64,000 bases of DNA. Origin: Actinomycetota bacterium. Lineage in GTDB: Bacteria; Actinomycetota; Actinomycetes; S36-B12; CAIYMF01. Made by a program: the position numbers and the translations under genes. The notes under the pieces are model-generated. The model was not told where the DNA came from. It did not search any database and was given only the letters and a program-made list of their open reading frames with translations. Of the stretch, positions 40,234-49,931 are shown piece after piece. Location of the stretch: the NCBI GenBank assembly GCA_009697815.1, contig WLRQ01000001.1:28663-92662 (forward strand), in the 5' to 3' direction. The stretch's first letter is position 1, and every line of letters begins with the position of its first letter.

Positions 40234-40868
40234 GGGATGCTGGCCTTCCTACCGGTGACTGTGCAGCCGTGGACCGCGAGTGCGGCGACGGTACCCACGA
40301 GCAGCGATCGCTCGATGGTCTTGATGCGGTCGTGCAGAGTGGCCTCGGTGTCGTGGGGTTCGACCGGAACAGTGCCCTGTGCTAGCACCGGCCCCGTGTC
40401 GACGCCGGCGTCGACGAGGTGCACCGTGCAACCTGTGATCTTGACGCCGTAGGCGAGGGTGTCGCGCACCCCGTGAGCACCCGGGAACGCGGGGAGCAAC
40501 GCGGGATGGGTATTGATCACCCGGTCGCTGAAACGGCCGAGGACAGCAGGACCCAGGATTCGCATGAATCCCGCGCACACGACCCAGTCGGGCTCATGGC
40601 CCGCGATCGCGGCGGCAAGCGCAGCGTCCCATGCACCACGGTCGGGGTGCTCCGCGATGTCGACAACGAAGGACTCAAGGCCCGCGTGCGCGGCACGGTC
40701 GAGGGCACCGATGCCAGAGGAGTCCGCACCCACCGCGACGACCTCAGCCGGGAAGGAGGGGTCGACCGAGGCGTCAATGAGCGCCTGGAGATTTGTGCCC
40801 GAGCCCGAGACCAACACCACAAGGCGGGCCCGGACTCTCGTCGTCGCTGGCGACGGGGGGACAGGCAC
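40230..40868 (-). CDS. purN: phosphoribosylglycinamide formyltransferase
   Basis: A 10-formyl-THF-dependent GAR transformylase of 212 residues. Seen are [14 protein letters not shown] (phosphate loop), [10 protein letters not shown] and the catalytic block [19 protein letters not shown], followed by [20 protein letters not shown] 6 bases before GTG 40868 marks the start, and TAGGAT (40908-40913) is a likely -10 giving a leader of about 35 bases. Confidence 0.96.
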   Translation of the reverse strand: MPVPPSPATTRVRARLVVLVSGSGTNLQALIDASVDPSFPAEVVAVGADSSGIGALDRAAHAGLESFVVDIAEHPDRGAWDAALAAAIAGHEPDWVVCAGFMRILGPAVLGRFSDRVINTHPALLPAFPGAHGVRDTLAYGVKITGCTVHLVDAGVDTGPVLAQGTVPVEPHDTEATLHDRIKTIERSLLVGTVAALAVHGCTVTGRKASIP

Positions 40869-40980
40869 AGGTGATCCTTCGTGGGGCGGGTCAGGGCGGT
40901 ACGACAGATCCTACGGGCAGGGCTGGCCGGCCCACGCCGGCGCTGGAACGACACCCGGTGACAGATGCCCGTTCGCACGC

Positions 40981-42207
40981 TCAGCCCGAGGACCGGTCGG
41001 GGATCTGAGAAGTCGGCCGGAAGTGGATCAAGGCCGTGGTGGCCAGCGACCCGACTGCGATGAGCACGGTGACCGCAAGACCCACTGCCTTCACATGCGG
41101 ACCAAGGTCAGCCAACCGGGCCGCGCCAAGGGCCCCGCCTGAGAGTGCGCACAGCCACGCGGTCGCCAGTCCCACGACGATCGCCGATCCCAGGTGAGAC
41201 CACACCTGCTGCGCCACCGAGGCAGACTCGACACGGCGGCGCACGATCACTGCCGACACGACCCCGGCGAGGATCGGAATGAGCAGGAGTAGCGGGGCGA
41301 AGGCTGGTGGTGAGCTAGGGACCGCCCCCAATATGGGAATCCCCGGGAGAAGTGCGCCCGAGGTCGTGAAGGGATCGATAGTCGACCCACCCCCGGCTGC
41401 GAATCCAGGACCCGCTACGTAGGACAACGTCCAGATCAACATGTTCGGCAGGTAGGCCAACGAGAGCAGGAACAATCCGAGTGCGTCCCATGGCCCTTGG
41501 GCGGCCTGGTGAGACAGGCCCGTGACCGTCGACCAGCGAGCGAGGACGGCCGCGGCGGCGACCAGCGCGACGAGAGCGACGAGAGCCGCGCCCCCGGCAA
41601 CCACCCCGATACCCACCCGGGTAAGAGCCGCCGGCACTCGACCGAGCAATCGAGTACGCAAACTGGCGCCCGAACTCACCCCTGCGGACAACCCGATCGC
41701 GGCCACCAGGGCCGTCCAGCCGAGCGCCTCGAGATCGGGCACGCCAGCACCGGAGATCGAGGACAACTGGGCGATCAGCAAACCCAGTGCCGAGTAGGCC
41801 GCAGTGCTCGCGATCACCAGGAGTGCCGCATCGGGGAATGCGGTGGTCCCTGTGATCCGCGCCGCCCACCTGCCCGCTCGAAAGAGAAGGACGAGAGGTA
41901 GTGCCACCAGCCCGAGGGGCAGCAAGGTGACCGTCGCATTGGCTGTCACAACGGGTGCGTGGTGGGCCAGCAGCCACACCACGCCCGAGGCCTGCAGTGC
42001 GGTCGAGACGCTGTCGTCGCCCCGGGTGCCCACGGCCCAGGCGACGGTAACGAGCCCGCCGATGACCACCGTCCCCACGGCCACCGCCCACAAGGCCGCC
42101 GTGAGCGCGGCGACCGGGAGGGTCGCAACGAGGTCCAGCCGCGCAGTCCCGACGCGGCGACCTCTGGACGCAGACCCAGCCGAGGAGCGCTCGAGGGTCG
42201 AAGTCAC
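40981..42207 (-). CDS. DUF6350-like polytopic membrane protein
   Basis: A protein of about 408 residues with around ten hydrophobic helices, small-residue rich, and a hydrophilic N-terminus. No catalytic motif is visible. Its place between sucD and purN is the usual actinobacterial location of the DUF6350 family, annotated in some genomes as cell division protein PerM-like; the function is unknown. The start is uncertain: GTG 42207 is given, with an in-frame GTG at 42252. Confidence 0.72.
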   Translation of the reverse strand: MTSTLERSSAGSASRGRRVGTARLDLVATLPVAALTAALWAVAVGTVVIGGLVTVAWAVGTRGDDSVSTALQASGVVWLLAHHAPVVTANATVTLLPLGLVALPLVLLFRAGRWAARITGTTAFPDAALLVIASTAAYSALGLLIAQLSSISGAGVPDLEALGWTALVAAIGLSAGVSSGASLRTRLLGRVPAALTRVGIGVVAGGAALVALVALVAAAAVLARWSTVTGLSHQAAQGPWDALGLFLLSLAYLPNMLIWTLSYVAGPGFAAGGGSTIDPFTTSGALLPGIPILGAVPSSPPAFAPLLLLIPILAGVVSAVIVRRRVESASVAQQVWSHLGSAIVVGLATAWLCALSGGALGAARLADLGPHVKAVGLAVTVLIAVGSLATTALIHFRPTSQIPDRSSG

Positions 42208-42341
42208 CTCACGATGCTCGCACCCGAGGGCCGAGCCACCCGCCAACGACACGGCCTGGTCAGGGGGTGGGCCACACCATATTCAGCGAGACGCTTCACG
42301 ATGAGAGCCAGCACCAGGGATCGCCGCGGGGCAGAACGAGC

Positions 42342-42386
42342 ACGGCCGGCAACGCCCCCGGATGTAATCAGGGCGGTGCCGGCCGT
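42342..42386 (-). terminator. Strong hairpin after sucD (candidate terminator)
   Basis: Arms of 16 bases (ACGGCCGGCAACGCCC and its partner at 42371-42386) pair with a single mismatch around a 13-base loop, 20 bases beyond the sucD stop. No T-run follows, as is common for actinobacterial terminators. It would separate sucCD from the downstream membrane-protein gene. Confidence 0.6.
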
Positions 42387-42406
42387 CGAACGACCACTGA
42401 CACGGG

Positions 42407-43291
42407 CTACGCGCGGGTGAGAATCTCCCGCACCAGACGGGCCGTCTCGCTGGGGGTCTTGCCGACCTTGACGCCGACGGCCTCGAGTGCCTCCTTCTTC
42501 GCCTGGGCTGTGCCCGACGAGCCGGAGACGATCGCGCCAGCGTGGCCCATCGTCTTGCCCTCGGGGGCGGTGAAGCCCGCGACGTAGCCGATGACCGGCT
42601 TGGTGACGTTGTCCTTGATGTAGGCGGCCGCACGCTCTTCGGCGTCGCCACCAATCTCGCCGATCATCACGATGACATCGGTGTCGGGATCGGCTTCGAA
42701 CGCCGCGAGACAGTCGATGTGAGTCGTGCCGATGACGGGGTCGCCGCCGATGCCGACCGCGGAGGAGAACCCGAGATCGCGGAGCTCGTACATCATCTGG
42801 TAGGTCAGGGTGCCCGACTTCGAGACCAGACCGATGCGACCGGCCTGCGTGATCGTGCCGGGGATGATGCCCGCGTTCGACTTCCCGGGGCTGATCAGCC
42901 CGGGGCAGTTCGGCCCGATGATCCGCGAGGTGCCCTTGCTCTGGGCGTAAGCGAAGAAGTCCGCGGTGTCGTGGATCGGCACTCCTTCGGTGATCACGAT
43001 GACCAGCGGGACGCCCGCGTCGATCGCCTCGTAGACCGCACCCTTGGTGAAGCGCGGCGGGACGAACACGACCGAGACGTCGGCACCAGTCGCGGCGACC
43101 GCGTCACCGACGGAGCCGAAGACCGGGATCTCGCGACCGTCGGCGTCAACCGACTGGCCGCCCTTGCCGGGCGTGACTCCCGCAACGATGTTGGTACCCG
43201 AGGCGAGCATGCGACGGGTGTGCTTGCCGCCCTCGGCGCCGGTGATGCCCTGCACGAGGACCTTGGATCCCTCGGTGAGGAAGATGGCCAT
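42407..43291 (-). CDS. sucD: succinyl-CoA synthetase alpha subunit
   Basis: The CoA-binding, phosphohistidine-carrying subunit of 294 residues. [12 protein letters not shown] begins the CoA domain, [11 protein letters not shown] and [11 protein letters not shown] follow, and the phosphorylated histidine is in [13 protein letters not shown] 43291 is 4 bases after the sucC stop, with GGAG 9 bases upstream. Forms the heterodimer with SucC. Confidence 0.97.
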   Translation of the reverse strand: MAIFLTEGSKVLVQGITGAEGGKHTRRMLASGTNIVAGVTPGKGGQSVDADGREIPVFGSVGDAVAATGADVSVVFVPPRFTKGAVYEAIDAGVPLVIVITEGVPIHDTADFFAYAQSKGTSRIIGPNCPGLISPGKSNAGIIPGTITQAGRIGLVSKSGTLTYQMMYELRDLGFSSAVGIGGDPVIGTTHIDCLAAFEADPDTDVIVMIGEIGGDAEERAAAYIKDNVTKPVIGYVAGFTAPEGKTMGHAGAIVSGSSGTAQAKKEALEAVGVKVGKTPSETARLVREILTRA

Positions 43292-43295
43292 GGTG

Positions 43296-44474
43296 TCAGG
43301 CTCCCTTTGATGCAAGCTCGGCCACGCGGCGCGCAGCATCGTCCATCGTGTCGACGATCTCTACGAGCGCGTTGCCCGCGTCGCGGAGGATCGTGCGACC
43401 TTCGTCCGCGTTGTTGCCATCGAGGCGAACCACGAGGGGCTTGGTGACCGCGTCGCCCTTGCTGGCAAGAAGTTCCAGTGCCTGGACGATCCCGTTGGCC
43501 ACCGCGTCACAAGCCGTGATGCCGCCGAAGACGTTGACGAACACCGCCTTGACCTCGGCGTCGGACAGGATGATCTCGAGACCGTCGGCCATCACCTGCG
43601 CCGAAGCGCCGCCGCCGATGTCGAGGAAGTTGGCCGGCTTCTGGCCGCCGAACTCCTCACCGGCGTAGGCCACGACATCGAGGGTGCTCATCACCAGACC
43701 GGCACCGTTTCCGATGATCCCGACCGAGCCCGAGAGCTTGACGTAGTTGAGGTTCTTCTCCTGAGCGCGGAGCTCGAGGGGGTCGGTCTCGGTGAAGTCG
43801 ACGAGGGCCTCGTGGTCGGGGTGACGGAAGCCAGCGTTCTCATCGAGCGAGACCTTGCCATCGAGCGCAATCACGTCACCGCTCGTGGTCTTAGCCAGCG
43901 GGTTGACCTCGACCAGCGTGGCGTCCTCCTTGACGAAGACGTCCCACAGCTTGATGAGCAGGTCGATGATCGGCTCGCGCACCGAAGCGTCGAAGCCCGC
44001 GGCATCGACGATCTCGACAGCCTTGGCACGGTCGACACCGGTGAGGGCGTCGATGGCCACCTTCGCGAGTGCGTCGGGACGCTCCACGGCCAGCTGCTCG
44101 ATCTCCATGCCGCCTTCCTTGCTCGCCATTGCGAGGAAGGTGCGGTTGGCGCGGTCGAGGAGGTAGGAGACGTAGTACTCCTCGTCGATGTCAGCAGCGG
44201 GGTTCACCAGAACCTGGTGGACGATGTGGCCCTTGATGTCGAGGCCGAGAATGCCCTGGGCCTTCTCGAAGGCCTCGTCGGGCGTCGTGGCGAGCTTGAC
44301 GCCGCCCGCCTTTCCGCGGCCGCCTACCTTCACCTGAGCCTTGATGACGACCAGGCCGCCGATGCGCTCGGCAGCCTGCTTCGCCTTGTCCGCGGTCTGA
44401 ACGACCTCGCCGCTCTGCGTCGGAACGCCATGTCGGGCGAACAAGTCCTTCGCCTGGTACTCGTACAGGTCCAC
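43296..44474 (-). CDS. sucC: succinyl-CoA synthetase beta subunit (ADP-forming)
   Basis: The nucleotide-binding subunit of 392 residues with ATP-grasp fold: [13 protein letters not shown] at the start, [24 protein letters not shown] and [12 protein letters not shown], then [12 protein letters not shown] 44474 opens the protein at VDLYEYQ. The likely -10 TAAGAT (44557-44562) gives a leader near 76 bases. Upstream lies a 388-base gap holding a palindromic element, then a B12-binding mutase subunit whose reaction yields succinyl-CoA, the substrate of this enzyme. Confidence 0.97.
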   Translation of the reverse strand: MDLYEYQAKDLFARHGVPTQSGEVVQTADKAKQAAERIGGLVVIKAQVKVGGRGKAGGVKLATTPDEAFEKAQGILGLDIKGHIVHQVLVNPAADIDEEYYVSYLLDRANRTFLAMASKEGGMEIEQLAVERPDALAKVAIDALTGVDRAKAVEIVDAAGFDASVREPIIDLLIKLWDVFVKEDATLVEVNPLAKTTSGDVIALDGKVSLDENAGFRHPDHEALVDFTETDPLELRAQEKNLNYVKLSGSVGIIGNGAGLVMSTLDVVAYAGEEFGGQKPANFLDIGGGASAQVMADGLEIILSDAEVKAVFVNVFGGITACDAVANGIVQALELLASKGDAVTKPLVVRLDGNNADEGRTILRDAGNALVEIVDTMDDAARRVAELASKGA

Positions 44475-44862
44475 CGGGGGCTGTCCTGACTGATCGGGGG
44501 GAGCGACCCGACCTCGCCTGGGACTACCGGGCTGCCAGCATCGCTGAATCGCCGCGATCTTAGCGCCGCACGGCCCGCCCCCTTGAACACGGCCGCTTTC
44601 TCCCGCCCACAATGCGACCCGGATCACACCCCGCGGCGGTGCCCCCGCCCCGCGCGCCCACCCATTCGCGGTCAATGTGCCCTGGGCGGCCTTAGAGGCC
44701 GCCAGGCTTCCCCCGATCTTGAACGTTGATATTCCCCAGGAATTGACGGGGGAACATCAGAGTCGCCTAGCGCCGCCCAGGGCACATTCACCCAAAATGC
44801 GGAGGGGCGGAGGGGCGCTGGACGGGTGGCCGGGGCGGCAGGCGGGGCGGACTGAGGCGGGG
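44475..44862. other. 388-base intergenic region between sucC and the B12-binding gene
   Basis: This is the longest gene-free stretch. Its left part holds the sucC leader and -10 (44557-44562). Its centre (44665-44797) is the paired palindromic repeat described separately. The right part (about 44800-44862) is a G-rich run with no ORF or clear hairpin. No tRNA or riboswitch was recognised. Confidence 0.6.
44665..44797. repeat. Dispersed palindromic element, full copy B
   Basis: The element is bounded by perfect 17-base inverted repeats, AATGTGCCCTGGGCGGC (44674-44690) and its complement (44772-44788), 81 bases apart. Similarity runs about 8 bases further out on each side. Inside are GGCC-rich hairpin sequence next to the left arm and a second hairpin TGATATTCCCC/GGGGAACATCA (44727-44737, 44749-44759; one mismatch). 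The left arm and its neighbour match copy A (584-616) at 31 of 33 bases. It resembles a miniature inverted-repeat or REP-like element with no coding capacity. Confidence 0.75.
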
Positions 44863-45297
44863 TCAGGCGGTGGCGCCGACGCGCGTGATCACCCAGTCGA
44901 CGATCGAGGCCGTGGTGGCGCCGGGAGTGAAGATCTTGGCGACGCCGAGCGCTTCGAGCTCGGGAATGTCGTCGCGCGGGATGATTCCTCCACCGAACAC
45001 CACGATGTCAGATGCCTCGCGGGCGGCGAGCTTGTCGAGAACCGCCGCGAACAACGTCATGTGAGCACCCGAAAGAACGGACAGGCCGATGACGTCGGCG
45101 TCCTCCTGGATCGCCGTCTCCACGATCTGATCCGGGGTCTGGTGCAGTCCGGTATAGACGACCTCAATGCCAGCGTCACGGAGGGCACGCGCCACGACCT
45201 TCGCGCCTCGGTCGTGCCCGTCGAGCCCGGGCTTGGCGATCACCACGCGGATGGGCGCACCACCAGGGGTTCGCGGAGCGAGGGTTGCGCTGCTCAT
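44863..45297 (-). CDS. cobalamin (B12)-binding subunit of an acyl-CoA mutase
   Basis: A stand-alone B12-binding domain of 144 residues. The base-off cobalamin motif DxHxxG is GLDGHDRG (D26, H28, G31), and the GLSVLSGAH and [12 protein letters not shown] loops match the C-terminal domain of methylmalonyl-CoA mutase and the small subunit IcmB. ATG 45297 has GAGGAG 8 bases upstream. Its probable partner is the B12-domain-less mutase at 25269-26849, 18 kb away. sucC, next in the same direction, uses the product succinyl-CoA. Confidence 0.92.
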   Translation of the reverse strand: MSSATLAPRTPGGAPIRVVIAKPGLDGHDRGAKVVARALRDAGIEVVYTGLHQTPDQIVETAIQEDADVIGLSVLSGAHMTLFAAVLDKLAAREASDIVVFGGGIIPRDDIPELEALGVAKIFTPGATTASIVDWVITRVGATA

Positions 45298-45452
45298 GGC
45301 CGTTCTCCTCGTCCTACCACTGGAACCAACGTGCGGCTCATCGTTGCCCTGTCCTCAGTGCCCAGCGTCATCTGCGTGCACACCCTCGAGCCTACCGACC
45401 GACTCGAAGAGCAGTCACACCGTCTCCGTGATCCGCGCAATCGGTCGGGCGA

Positions 45453-47774
45453 TCAGAGCTTCTCGACGGGCGCATAGCGAAGCAGGAGCCGCTTGGTTCC
45501 CTCGGCGCCGAAGTCGATCGTGGCCTCGGCCTTGTCGCCCTGACCACTGGTGGACACCACGGTGCCGAGCCCGAACTTGTCGTGGGTGACCCGGTCGCCC
45601 GCATTCACCGACACCGGCTCGCGGCTGCCCGGGCCCCTGCCACCAGATCGCGCCGACGCGGAAGCCGACCCAAATCCCGAGCCAGACGCGAATCCCGAAC
45701 CCGACCCACCCGAGGTCGCTCGTCCACCGGAGACGATCGGGTCCTCGCGATTCCAGTGGACGAGCTCGGCCGGAAGCTCCTCGATGAACCGGCTCGCCGG
45801 GTTGTACGACGGCGCACCCCAGGCAGAACGCACGATCGCTCGCGAGATGTAGAGCCGCTCGCGCGCACGCGTGATTCCGACGTAGGCCAGGCGGCGCTCC
45901 TCCTCGAGCTCACGAGGGTCCCCGAGCGACCTCATATGCGGGAAGACGCCGTCCTCCATGCCCGTGATGAACACGACGGGGAACTCCAAGCCCTTCGCGG
46001 TGTGGAGAGTCATCAGGGTCACGACTCCGCCGTGCTCGGCGGCGTCGGGAATGGAGTCGGAGTCGGCGACCAGGGAGACCCGCTCGAGGAAGTCGGTGAG
46101 AGTGCCGTCGGGCTGATCGGTCTCGAACTCACTGGCCACAGCCTCGAGCTCGGCGAGGTTCTCCACGCGCGTCTCGTCTTGCGGGTCGGTGCTGGCCATG
46201 AGTTCGGAGAGGTAGCCCGTCTGCTCGAGCACCGCCTGCAGAACGGTGCCCGGACCCGACCCCGCCTCGACGAGGGTCCGAAGATCTCCCATCAAGGTGA
46301 CGAAGGCCTCGATCTGCGACAACGACCGTGTGGCGATACCGGGGGCCTCAGCGGCCCTCGCCAGCGCCGCGCCGAACGAGATTCGTTCACGTTGCGCGAA
46401 CACCTCGACGCACGCCTCGGCGCGATCGCCGATGCCACGCCTTGGCGTGTTGAGAATGCGCCGCAAAGAGATGTCGTCGTCGGGGTTGGCTAGCGACCTC
46501 AGATAGGCGACGGCGTCGCGGATCTCCTTGCGCTCGTAGAAGCGCACGCCGCCGACGACCTTGTACGGAAGCCCGACCCGGATGAACACCTCCTCGAGAG
46601 AACGAGACTGCGCATTGGTGCGGTAGAACACGGCGACGTCGCGTGCGGGGACTCCCTCGTCGTCGGCGAGGCGGTCGATCTCGGCGGCCACGAAGGTGGC
46701 CTCGTCGTGCTCGTTGTCGGCGACATGGCCGATGATCTTCGCGCCGTCGCCAGCATCCGTCCATAGCCGCTTGGGTCGACGGGCGGAATTGCGTGTGATC
46801 ACGGAGTTTGCGGCCGTGAGGATGGTCTGGGTCGAGCGGTAGTTCTGCTCAAGCAGCACCGTGGTGGCCGCCGGGTAGTCGCGCTCGAACTCTTCGATAT
46901 TGCGAATCGTCGCGCCGCGAAAGGCGTAGATGCTCTGGTCGGCGTCGCCCACCACACAGAGCTGGGCAGGTGGCACGCCATCGGTGCCGCGGCCGACTAG
47001 CTCGTTGACCAGGACGTACTGCGCGTGGTTGGTGTCCTGGTACTCGTCGACGAGCACATGACGAAAACGCCGGTGATAGTGCTCGGCCACATCGGGGAAG
47101 AGTTGGAGGACGGCGACGGTGGAGGAGATGAGGTCGTCGAAGTCGAATGCGTTCGCGCGCCGGAGCCGGCGTTGGTAGTCGCCGTAGGCCTCGGCGAGAG
47201 TTTTCTCCTGTTGGTTGCTCGCGCGGCTCGCGAACGTCTCGTGATCGATGAGCTCGTTCTTCAGATTCGAGACCTGGTTGCTGAACGCACGCGGCGGAAA
47301 TCGCTTCGGATCGAGTTCGAGGTCGCGGCACACGAGAGTCATGAGTCGCTGCGAGTCGAGAGAGTCGTAGATCGAGAACGACGTCGACATCCCCAGCCGT
47401 GGCGCCTCCTTGCGCAGGATGCGCACACACGCCGAGTGGAAGGTGGAGACCCACATCGCCCGAGCCCGAGGGCCCACGATCTCCGCGACGCGGTCGCGCA
47501 TCTCGCCAGCGGCCTTGTTGGTGAAGGTAATCGCCAGGATCTCGCTGGGGCGGGAATCGCCCGTGGCCAGCAGGTGCGCGATGCGCCGGGTGAGCACCCT
47601 GGTCTTGCCCGAGCCCGCCCCCGCGACGATGAGCAGGGGCCCGCCCCGGTGCTCGACAGCGGCACGTTGCTCGGAGTTGAGATCGACAACGAGATCTCCG
47701 GCCACGACGCCACCGTCCGCGGACGTCACGGGATCAAGGCGGGCGGGATCGAGGTCGTCGAAGAGGGATGTCAT
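45453..47774 (-). CDS. pcrA: ATP-dependent DNA helicase PcrA/UvrD (SF1A)
   Basis: A helicase of 773 residues. Motif Q LNSEQRAAV (32-40), Walker A AGAGSGKT (51-58), Walker B VDEYQDTN, GDADQSIYAFRGA, EQNYRST, LMTLHTAKGLEF and VGITRARE are all in order. A glycine/serine/phenylalanine-rich linker near 690-715 leads to a C-terminal Tudor-like domain (GDRVTHDKFGLGTVV), as in actinobacterial UvrD1/PcrA. Minus-strand TAGAAT (47784-47789), 9 bases before ATG 47774, is a likely -10 with almost no leader. Roles are repair and replication restart. Confidence 0.95.
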   Translation of the reverse strand: MTSLFDDLDPARLDPVTSADGGVVAGDLVVDLNSEQRAAVEHRGGPLLIVAGAGSGKTRVLTRRIAHLLATGDSRPSEILAITFTNKAAGEMRDRVAEIVGPRARAMWVSTFHSACVRILRKEAPRLGMSTSFSIYDSLDSQRLMTLVCRDLELDPKRFPPRAFSNQVSNLKNELIDHETFASRASNQQEKTLAEAYGDYQRRLRRANAFDFDDLISSTVAVLQLFPDVAEHYHRRFRHVLVDEYQDTNHAQYVLVNELVGRGTDGVPPAQLCVVGDADQSIYAFRGATIRNIEEFERDYPAATTVLLEQNYRSTQTILTAANSVITRNSARRPKRLWTDAGDGAKIIGHVADNEHDEATFVAAEIDRLADDEGVPARDVAVFYRTNAQSRSLEEVFIRVGLPYKVVGGVRFYERKEIRDAVAYLRSLANPDDDISLRRILNTPRRGIGDRAEACVEVFAQRERISFGAALARAAEAPGIATRSLSQIEAFVTLMGDLRTLVEAGSGPGTVLQAVLEQTGYLSELMASTDPQDETRVENLAELEAVASEFETDQPDGTLTDFLERVSLVADSDSIPDAAEHGGVVTLMTLHTAKGLEFPVVFITGMEDGVFPHMRSLGDPRELEEERRLAYVGITRARERLYISRAIVRSAWGAPSYNPASRFIEELPAELVHWNREDPIVSGGRATSGGSGSGFASGSGFGSASASARSGGRGPGSREPVSVNAGDRVTHDKFGLGTVVSTSGQGDKAEATIDFGAEGTKRLLLRYAPVEKL

Positions 47775-47867
47775 CGCGCCGTCATTCTAGGTTGGGGCGA
47801 GGACACCGGCCGGGCACGCACCGACGGCCCGGATCATCGGCGCACGTGGGGGACGTAACCAGCAGGC

Positions 47868-49799
47868 TCAGGCCACGAAGCCCACCACCGACATACGCAC
47901 CTGCGTCCCGAGCGAGGCGGTCCGCACAGCGACCCTGCCACTCGAGCTCAGCGGCACGAACACCGTCTCGTACGTCCACTGGCCCCGGGTCAGCGACAGG
48001 ACGGGGATCATGCCCGAAGAACCGATCGAGAGGATGCCGTCGGTGGAGCCGCCGTAAGCGCTCACCGCGAGGAGGACGCCTCGAACCCCCGCTGGCACAT
48101 ACGCAGAGCCCGTGAGGGTCACCAGCCGCGACAGGCCGTTCAGGACTGGCCCGGCGAGGCCCACCGCGCGCGTTGAATCGACCACCCGCGCCGGTGACGT
48201 CCGCAGCGTGAGGTGGCGCCCACCACCGGTCGCTGCATCGGAGAACCATGCGTTCAGGACTAGGCGCACCGGAGCGGCAGAGGCGCCCATGTTCCTGAGC
48301 GTCAGGACGCCCGTACTCGTGGGGACGAGCAGCTGCGTCACGCGAACGGCCGAAGTTGAGGTCCGAAGCATGCCCACTGATGTACGGGTCGTGCTGCCGT
48401 ACACGCCGATGGAGTCGACCGTGGTGGTCGGATCGACGGTGAGCGACACGGCAAGGCCCGCGAGGCCCGACGGCGGGATACCCGCGACACCCGCGAGATT
48501 GATCGCACGGGTCTCACCCGGGGCGAGCGGTGTGGCAGTCCCGTCGTAGACGACGGTCGCTCTCACCAGATGCGTGGTGCCCGAGGCCGCGACAAGAGCA
48601 GCCGGAGCGCTGGGGTCAGGTGCGGGCACGGGGTCCGGGGTCGGCGCCCAGCCGACGACATCAGCGATCACGTCTGCGGCACCGCGATCAATCGCGAGGC
48701 GAATCGTCCCGTCACGTGCAACCGGGACGACGACGGTCGAAGAGTAGGCCGCAGTCGAGAGCGCCGTGGTGACAGGCAGGTACGGCGAGGTATCAGTGCT
48801 GCGAACCGAGATCGTCGGCAGTGGCGCCGAGCCGCGTACCACGCTCACGCGCACCGCGACGGCGGCCACCCCGTCGGCCGGCACCTCTCCTCTGCCGACG
48901 ACCGGCACGACGAGATCACCCCTGCCGGGCGACCAGCTCGGGGATGCCGCGAGACGACATGGCGCATCGAGTCCCAAGCCAGAACTGCTCGTGAGCACGC
49001 GAACAGGCGTGACGGGGATGAGGTCGGTCCCGCCCTCGGATGCCGGTGCGCCACCACCCCATCCCGCGCGGCAGGCGGGAGCGAGCGCAACGCCAGTCCA
49101 GAACGAGGTCAAGGCAGCGGCCCCGTCCCACGTGAGTGAGATGTGAACGTGGTTTCGGTGGCAGAAGGTGTCGTAGGACGAGGCCTTTTTGGCTGGGTCC
49201 GTCGTGCAGCCCTTGAGGTCGGTCCAGCCCCGGCCGATCTCATAACCCGCCCAGAACTGGTTCTTCCATCCGATGTACATGACCCCGAGCCGACGCGCCA
49301 TCGCGGCCTCGTTGCCGTTGGCGTCGGTCGCAAGGAGCCAGGACAGGAAGGCTTCGGCCTTCGCGTTCTGCGACGCGATCTTGGAGGTGATCATCCAGTC
49401 GAGTGCACGGCCCTCCTTGTGCTCACTTGTGGCGCCGATTGAGCAGTCACGCGCGATGCCGACCGAATAGGGACCGTAGGTGGAGACGAGCAGGGTCGCG
49501 AGCTTCTTCGCACCGGGTTTGGGGGCCGGCGTGCAGAGGGTCTGCGCCTGGTAGTCGGCGGGGGCGTCGATGGCGACCCCGAAGGTCCGCGACGTGGGCA
49601 CCGGTATCGCCGCGGGCGCAGCTGCGGACATGGACGCCGAGACGGGGGTACTCGCCTGCGACATGGGCACGCCGAACATGATCGGGAGGAGTAGGCCAAG
49701 CACCGTGGCACCCGCCACGGACGCCAGCGGACGCCGGAACCGTGGACCTACGTCTGCTCGGGACGTGCGGGGGCGCGAGGATGCGGTGCCGTGGCTCAT
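47868..49799 (-). CDS. Secreted modular protein with M15-like (ARB-07466 type) domain and C-terminal beta repeats
   Basis: A 643-residue exported protein. A positively charged N-region and hydrophobic core (about 25-50) form the signal. Residues about 70-235 resemble M15/D-Ala-D-Ala-peptidase-like folds: ATSEHKEGRALDW gives H127 and D134, and HRNHVHISLTWDG gives H217 and H219, a zinc-site layout. The rest holds three related beta-rich segments (about 245-400, 405-525, 530-643) with TPVRVL, VPADGVAAVAV and ADVIADVVGW, typical of actinobacterial surface repeats. Peptidoglycan binding or cleavage is inferred. ATG 49799 is the likely start. Confidence 0.75.
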   Translation of the reverse strand: MSHGTASSRPRTSRADVGPRFRRPLASVAGATVLGLLLPIMFGVPMSQASTPVSASMSAAAPAAIPVPTSRTFGVAIDAPADYQAQTLCTPAPKPGAKKLATLLVSTYGPYSVGIARDCSIGATSEHKEGRALDWMITSKIASQNAKAEAFLSWLLATDANGNEAAMARRLGVMYIGWKNQFWAGYEIGRGWTDLKGCTTDPAKKASSYDTFCHRNHVHISLTWDGAAALTSFWTGVALAPACRAGWGGGAPASEGGTDLIPVTPVRVLTSSSGLGLDAPCRLAASPSWSPGRGDLVVPVVGRGEVPADGVAAVAVRVSVVRGSAPLPTISVRSTDTSPYLPVTTALSTAAYSSTVVVPVARDGTIRLAIDRGAADVIADVVGWAPTPDPVPAPDPSAPAALVAASGTTHLVRATVVYDGTATPLAPGETRAINLAGVAGIPPSGLAGLAVSLTVDPTTTVDSIGVYGSTTRTSVGMLRTSTSAVRVTQLLVPTSTGVLTLRNMGASAAPVRLVLNAWFSDAATGGGRHLTLRTSPARVVDSTRAVGLAGPVLNGLSRLVTLTGSAYVPAGVRGVLLAVSAYGGSTDGILSIGSSGMIPVLSLTRGQWTYETVFVPLSSSGRVAVRTASLGTQVRMSVVGFVA

Positions 49800-49844
49800 G
49801 GGTTCCCATCGGCACGGAAGTGGGCCGGCTTTCGCTCCCGCTCC

Positions 49845-49850
49845 TACGAT
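49845..49850 (+). promoter_or_regulatory. Possible -10 TACGAT of the PIG-L gene
   Basis: TACGAT is in the 132-base divergent region between the secreted protein and the PIG-L gene. It would give a leader of about 75 bases before GTG 49932, which has its own ribosome site. Confidence 0.35.
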
Positions 49851-49931
49851 GAGGTGAATAACCGCCCGGCCGGACCAACGAACTCGCCCTGACGTCCGAT
49901 GAACGGACGACGCCGACACCTGGAGGAGCCA

